Assembly: GCF_029919115.1 (NCBI RefSeq)
Contig: NZ_CP123990.1
Coordinates: 5,234,501-5,298,500 of the forward strand
Direction of reading: 5' to 3'
DNA: 64,000 nucleotides
Source of the DNA: Variovorax paradoxus
GTDB taxonomy: Bacteria > Pseudomonadota > Gammaproteobacteria > Burkholderiales > Burkholderiaceae_C
A model generated the notes under the pieces. The model made no database searches. It had not been told where the DNA came from and saw only the letters and a list, made by a program, of their open reading frames with translations. Numbering within the stretch: position 1 is the first letter of the stretch; each line of letters begins with the position of its first letter. Of the stretch, positions 59,996-64,000 are shown in pieces. The translations under genes were made by a program, and so were the position numbers.

Positions 59996-60910
59996 ATGGC
60001 CACCGACCCCGCAAGAAGACCGCCGACCATCGATCCCACGGCGGCCGCACGCTGGAGGCGGCTCGCGCCTGCCGACGGCTCACCCTGGCTGCACGAGGAA
60101 ATCGGCCGCCGCATGGAAGACCGGCTGCAATGGATCAAGGCGCAGCCGCGCACCTGGGCCGACTGGGCCCCCCTTCGCGGCGGCATGGAGGCGCACGAAC
60201 TCGTGGCCCGGCGCTACCGCGAGGCCGCCTGCTTCGTGATCGAAACCGAGCCGGCCCTTGCCGCCGCAACCAGCCAGGTACTGGCTGCGCCCTGGTGGAG
60301 CGCGCGGCGCTGGCAGGGCGGTAAGGCGCGTTTCGATGCGCCGCCCGAAGACGGAGTCGACCTGCTCTGGGCCAACATGTCGCTGCACATGGCCGCCGAT
60401 CCCGAGGCGCTCATTGCTCAGTGGCACCGGCTGGTGGCGACCGACGGCTTCCTGATGTTCTCTTGCCTGGGGCCCGACACGGTCCGCGAGTTGCGGGCGC
60501 TGCACGCGCGGCTTGGCTGGCCGGCCGCGGGCCACGAATACACCGACATGCACGACTGGGGCGACATGCTGGTGCACGCCGGCTTTGCCGAGCCGGTGAT
60601 GGACATGGAACGCATCGTGCTTACCTGGGCCACGCCCGAGGCGGCGCTTGCCGAGCTGCGCACGCTCGGGCGCAACCTGCATCCGGCGCGCTTTCCGGCG
60701 CTGCGCGGCAAGGCATGGCACCGGTCGCTCAAGCACGCGCTGCCCGAACTGGCGCCGGCGGAAGAGGGCGGCGGGCGCATTGCGCTGACCTTCGAAGTCA
60801 TCTATGGCCACGCCTTCAAGCCGGCGCCGCGCGTGGCGCTTTCGGCCGAGAGCGCGGTGTCGCTGCGCGAGATGCGTTCGATGCTGCAGCGCGGCCGGCC
60901 CGGCGCCTGA
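59996..60910 (+). CDS. BioC-like methyltransferase with a degenerate SAM motif
   Basis: A 304-aa protein that aligns with the C-terminal two thirds of BioC-type methyltransferases (DLLWANMSLHMAADPEALIAQWHRLVATDGFLMFSCLGPDT). The region where motif I (the glycine-rich SAM loop) should lie reads CFVIETEPALAAATSQVLAA and lacks the GxGxG pattern. It may use SAM poorly or have lost activity. It is divergent from comF and followed by the cytochrome oxidase genes. Role in biotin synthesis is doubtful. Confidence 0.7.
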   Translation: MATDPARRPPTIDPTAAARWRRLAPADGSPWLHEEIGRRMEDRLQWIKAQPRTWADWAPLRGGMEAHELVARRYREAACFVIETEPALAAATSQVLAAPWWSARRWQGGKARFDAPPEDGVDLLWANMSLHMAADPEALIAQWHRLVATDGFLMFSCLGPDTVRELRALHARLGWPAAGHEYTDMHDWGDMLVHAGFAEPVMDMERIVLTWATPEAALAELRTLGRNLHPARFPALRGKAWHRSLKHALPELAPAEEGGGRIALTFEVIYGHAFKPAPRVALSAESAVSLREMRSMLQRGRPGA

Positions 60911-61091
60911 GCCGGCGGGCCGTCCCAAGGCGAAGACTGCTGCGCATCTTGCGGGCGGGCACCTGTGTCTACCCGCTACAATCCGCCGTTGCGTGAAACT
61001 CGCGGGTGTTGTTCCGCGAACGAGGGCTGTCCGATCCAGTGGAGACAAGGGGTGGGCCGGTCGTCGACGCACCGATTTGCTGAACTCGCCC

Positions 61092-61568
61092 GTGTCGAAT
61101 TCCGTGTTTCGTTTTGCCACCGTTTCAGGCCAGAACATCCACTGGTTCCTGAAGCGCAATTGCTCGGTGACGCCGAGCCAGCTGGGCTGGCTCTACGCCT
61201 CGCTGTGCGTGGTATCGCTCGGTATCGGTACGGCGTTCTGGCTGCACGGAGCGCCGCTGGTGCTGCCCTTTGCGTGGCTCGAACTGGCGGCGGTGGGTTA
61301 CGTATTCATGCTGTACGCGCGGCACGCGACCGATGGAGAAAAGATCGCGTTGCAGGGCGGACGGCTGGTGGTGGAGCTCGAGAACGGTGGAGACTACGAG
61401 CGCACGGAATTTCTGCCGCACCAGGTGCGGGTCGAGCCGCAGGCCGGCGATCGCTCGCTGATCGAGGTCTCGGGTCAGGGTCGGTCGGTCAGGGTGGGGC
61501 GCTATGTACGCCCGGAGTTGCGAGCCGCACTGGCGCGCGAGATTCGCATGGCGTTGCGTGGCGCCTGA
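61092..61568 (+). CDS. DUF2244 membrane protein next to cytochrome oxidase genes
   Basis: A 158-aa protein with two adjacent transmembrane helices (about 30-70) and the DUF2244 pattern (FLKRNCSVTPSQLGWLYASLC; VELENGGDYERTEF). The start is not clear: there is no ATG, and GTG (61092) or TTG (61077) are the candidates; GTG fits the family N-terminus. It lies 59 bp upstream of coxB, the usual place for this family, which suggests an assembly or integral membrane role for the oxidase. Confidence 0.8.
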   Translation: MSNSVFRFATVSGQNIHWFLKRNCSVTPSQLGWLYASLCVVSLGIGTAFWLHGAPLVLPFAWLELAAVGYVFMLYARHATDGEKIALQGGRLVVELENGGDYERTEFLPHQVRVEPQAGDRSLIEVSGQGRSVRVGRYVRPELRAALAREIRMALRGA

Positions 61569-61627
61569 TCGGCTCGCGCGGCACTGCACGGTTGGGTTTG
61601 TTGAAAAAATTGAGAAACGTGAACACG

Positions 61628-62806
61628 ATGAAGAGCATTTGGCGCAACAAGTACAGGCCGGCGAATCTGTTGCTGGCGGCCGGCGCGGCTTTCAGCGGCG
61701 CGGCGCACGCAGTCAACGATCTGCCCGGCGGCCCCTCGGTGCGCCAGCTGAATCTTCCGCTTGGCGTTACCAAGATTGCGCAGGAACAGCACTTCCTGCA
61801 CACGGTGATGATGATCCTGTGCACGGTCATCTTCGTCGCCGTGTTCGCGGTCATGTTCTATTCGATCTGGAAGCACCGCAAATCGGTCGGCCACAAGGCG
61901 GCCAACTTCCACGAATCGGTGGTGGTCGAGGTCATCTGGACCATCGTGCCCTTCATCATCGTGATCGTGATGGCGCTTCCCGCCACCAAGGTGCTGGTGG
62001 CCCAGAAGGACACCACCAACGCCGACCTCACCATCAAGACCACCGGCTACCAGTGGAAATGGGGCTACGACTACCTGAACGGTGAAGGCGAGGGCCTGGC
62101 CTTCATCTCCACGCTCGACAGCTCGCAGCGCGCCATGTCCGACGCCGGCGCCAAGGGCCAGATGCCCGACGACTACCTCTTCAAGGTCGACAACCCGCTG
62201 GTGGTGCCGGTCCAGAAGAAGGTCCGCATCATCACCACCGCCAACGACGTGATCCACGCATTTGCCGTGCCCCAGCTCGGCATCAAGCAGGACGCGATTC
62301 CCGGCTTCGTTCGCGACACCTGGTTCCGTGCCGAAACCGTGGGCGACTACTACGGCCAGTGCCAGGAACTCTGCGGCAAGGAACACGCCTACATGCCCAT
62401 CCACGTGAAGGTGGTCTCGGCCGCCGACTACACGGCATGGGTGGATACCAAGCGCAAGGAAGCCGCTGCCAAGCTCGACGATCCGAGCAAGGTCTGGACG
62501 CTGCCCGACATGATGGCCCGCGGCGAGAAGGTCTATGCCGCCAACTGCGCAGCCTGCCACCAGGCCAACGGCAAGGGCGCCGGCCCGATCAAGCCGCTCG
62601 ATGCCAGCCCCAAGGTGGTCGATGCCGACCACAAGGTGCAGCTGCTGGTGCTGCTCAATGGCCAGAACAATGGCGCAATGCCCTCGTGGAAGCAGCTGAG
62701 CGACACCGACCTCGCCGCCGTTGCCACCTATACCAAGAACAGCTGGTCGAACAAGACGGGCCAGCTGGTGCAGCCGGCCGAAGTTCTGGCCCTGCGCGGC
62801 AAGTGA
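61628..62806 (+). CDS. coxB: Cytochrome c oxidase subunit II with fused cytochrome c domain
   Basis: A 392-aa subunit II. The signal sequence is at 1-28, the two membrane helices are at about 60-82 and 100-120, and the CuA site is [16 protein letters not shown]-terminal class I cytochrome c domain follows with CAACH (Cys307, Cys310, His311) and a Met ligand in AMPSWKQL. This caa3-like form takes electrons directly from soluble cytochrome c. It is followed by coxA after 55 bp. Confidence 0.96.
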   Translation: MKSIWRNKYRPANLLLAAGAAFSGAAHAVNDLPGGPSVRQLNLPLGVTKIAQEQHFLHTVMMILCTVIFVAVFAVMFYSIWKHRKSVGHKAANFHESVVVEVIWTIVPFIIVIVMALPATKVLVAQKDTTNADLTIKTTGYQWKWGYDYLNGEGEGLAFISTLDSSQRAMSDAGAKGQMPDDYLFKVDNPLVVPVQKKVRIITTANDVIHAFAVPQLGIKQDAIPGFVRDTWFRAETVGDYYGQCQELCGKEHAYMPIHVKVVSAADYTAWVDTKRKEAAAKLDDPSKVWTLPDMMARGEKVYAANCAACHQANGKGAGPIKPLDASPKVVDADHKVQLLVLLNGQNNGAMPSWKQLSDTDLAAVATYTKNSWSNKTGQLVQPAEVLALRGK

Positions 62807-62861
62807 TCGCGAAGATCGAGCCCAAGCGCCCCGCGACGAAGAAATTGCAAGGAACAATGAA

Positions 62862-64000
62862 ATGAGTGCAGTCCTCGACCCCCACGGTCACGCCCACGAC
62901 GGCCACGCACACGATCACGACGAGCACCATGCAGCGCCCACCGGCTGGCGCCGCTGGGTGTTCGCCACCAACCACAAGGACATCGGCACGCTCTACCTGC
63001 TGTTCAGCTTCACGATGCTGATGGTGGGCGGCGTGCTCGCGCTCCTGATCCGCGCCGAGCTGTTCCAGCCCGGCCTGCAGCTGGTGAACCCCGAACTGTT
63101 CAACCAGTTCACCACCATGCACGGCCTGATCATGGTGTTCGGCGCCATCATGCCGGCGTTCGTGGGCTTCGCAAACTGGATGATCCCGCTGCAGATCGGC
63201 GCATCCGACATGGCCTTTGCGCGCATGAACAACTTCAGCTTCTGGCTGCTGATTCCTGCTGCGCTGATGCTCGTGGGTTCGTTCTTCATGCCCGGCGGCG
63301 CACCCGCTGCCGGCTGGACGCTCTACGCCCCGCTCACGCTGCAGATGGGCCCCTCGATGGACGCCGGCATTTTCGCGATGCACATCATGGGCGCCTCGTC
63401 GATCATGGGCTCCATCAACATCATCGTCACCATCCTGAACATGCGCGCGCCCGGCATGACGCTGATGAAGATGCCGATGTTCTGCTGGACCTGGCTCATC
63501 ACCGCCTACCTGCTGATTGCCGTGATGCCCGTGCTCGCAGGCGCCATCACCATGACGCTGACCGACCGCCACTTCGGCACCAGCTTCTTCAACCCCGCCG
63601 GCGGCGGCGACCCGGTGATGTACCAGCACATCTTCTGGTTCTTCGGCCACCCCGAGGTCTACATCATGATCTTGCCGGCGTTCGGCATCATCAGCCAGAT
63701 CGTTCCGGCGTTCTCGCGCAAGAAGCTGTTCGGCTACGCCTCGATGGTGTACGCCACCTCGTCGATCGCGATCCTTTCGTTCATCGTCTGGGCGCACCAC
63801 ATGTTCACGACCGGCATGCCGGTCACGGGCCAGCTGTTCTTCATGTACGCGACCATGCTGATCGCGGTGCCGACGGCCGTGAAGATCTTCAACTGGATCG
63901 CCACCATGTGGCAGGGCTCGATGACGTTCGAGACCCCGATGCTGTTTGCGGTGGGCTTCATCTTCGTGTTCACGATGGGCGGCTTCACCGGCCTCATCCT
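62862..64000 (+). CDS. coxA: Cytochrome c oxidase subunit I (3' end outside the window)
   Basis: The first 379 codons of subunit I. A His/Asp-rich N-terminus ([16 protein letters not shown]) precedes [15 protein letters not shown]. The [17 protein letters not shown] segment carries a heme a ligand, [14 protein letters not shown] carries the CuB His and the cross-linked Tyr, and [12 protein letters not shown] carries the other CuB His pair. The subunit is the proton-pumping catalytic core that reduces O2. The gene runs past base 64000, so it is partial here. Confidence 0.95.
   Translation, partial: MSAVLDPHGHAHDGHAHDHDEHHAAPTGWRRWVFATNHKDIGTLYLLFSFTMLMVGGVLALLIRAELFQPGLQLVNPELFNQFTTMHGLIMVFGAIMPAFVGFANWMIPLQIGASDMAFARMNNFSFWLLIPAALMLVGSFFMPGGAPAAGWTLYAPLTLQMGPSMDAGIFAMHIMGASSIMGSINIIVTILNMRAPGMTLMKMPMFCWTWLITAYLLIAVMPVLAGAITMTLTDRHFGTSFFNPAGGGDPVMYQHIFWFFGHPEVYIMILPAFGIISQIVPAFSRKKLFGYASMVYATSSIAILSFIVWAHHMFTTGMPVTGQLFFMYATMLIAVPTAVKIFNWIATMWQGSMTFETPMLFAVGFIFVFTMGGFTGLI

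Noticed and set aside
62807..62865. A 20-codon GTG-initiated peptide between coxB and coxA
   Set aside because: It is very short, has no membrane helix and does not resemble the small oxidase assembly proteins known from this order.

Overview
The window looks like chromosomal DNA of a GC-rich betaproteobacterium in the order Burkholderiales, most likely Comamonadaceae close to Variovorax. This rests on very high GC3 codon use, two Bug-type solute-binding proteins, a beta-ketoadipate pcaIJF set under an IclR regulator, a CoA-dependent hydroxycinnamate operon, the Tad pilus gene order and a DUF2244-coxB-coxA cytochrome oxidase locus. It is an inference from gene content, not from a marker gene. 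No insertion sequence, prophage, CRISPR array or rRNA gene was seen.

Layout. 1-345 is the tail of a TolC-like gene. 359-14042 (minus) is a complete Tad/Flp pilus operon reading flp-tadV-rcpC-rcpA-tadZ-tadA-tadB-tadC-tadD-DUF3613-tadE-tadE-tadG, with a sigma-54 activator as its last gene. 14463-17023 holds an L,D-transpeptidase and a TPR protein. 17264-21828 is a Bug protein, an IclR regulator and pcaIJF. 21880-28481 is a redox-stress block: SoxR with a perfect SoxR box in front of a small convergent gene, a two-component system, Ohr, a thioredoxin-like protein and DipZ. A 47-48 bp promoter element is duplicated in front of the thioredoxin-like gene and ohr. 28617-29564 is an ornithine-cyclodeaminase family gene.

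29634-38566 is the most interesting part, an RNA-repair locus. RtcR (CARF plus sigma-54 activator) is divergent from a sigma-54 promoter driving ro60 (TROVE-vWA), a 700-bp non-coding stretch, rtcB, a zinc-ribbon protein, an RNase Z-like metallo-beta-lactamase, an RlaP-type nucleotidyltransferase and rtcA. The non-coding stretch holds at least three Y-RNA-like RNAs sharing one Ro60-type stem with the same internal loop. The first is a plain hairpin. The second carries a circularly permuted tRNA-like module whose anticodon arm is replaced by the Ro60 stem and whose acceptor stem is sealed by a GCAA tetraloop. The third carries a permuted tRNA-like module opened inside its D-loop, sealed by UUCG and keeping an anticodon-like arm. 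A fourth, unpermuted tRNA-like element ending in an encoded CCA lies just before rtcB.

38542-40982 is a membrane [2Fe-2S] class III adenylate cyclase divergent from a Crp/Fnr regulator. 40998-46688 has DoxX, a TauE/SafE permease, and a five-gene operon (two PhnB-like proteins, SRPBCC, DHA2 efflux pump, DUF1428) divergent from a TetR regulator with palindromic operators. 46729-54442 is a ferulate/hydroxycinnamate beta-oxidation operon (crotonase, feruloyl-CoA synthase, SDR, Bug protein, acyl-CoA dehydrogenase, MarR) divergent from an amidohydrolase. 54467-60910 holds kefC-kefF, a ParA ATPase, a MaoC hydratase, DUF4148, trmL, comF and a degenerate BioC-like methyltransferase. 61092-64000 is DUF2244, coxB with a fused cytochrome c domain, and the start of coxA, which runs off the window.
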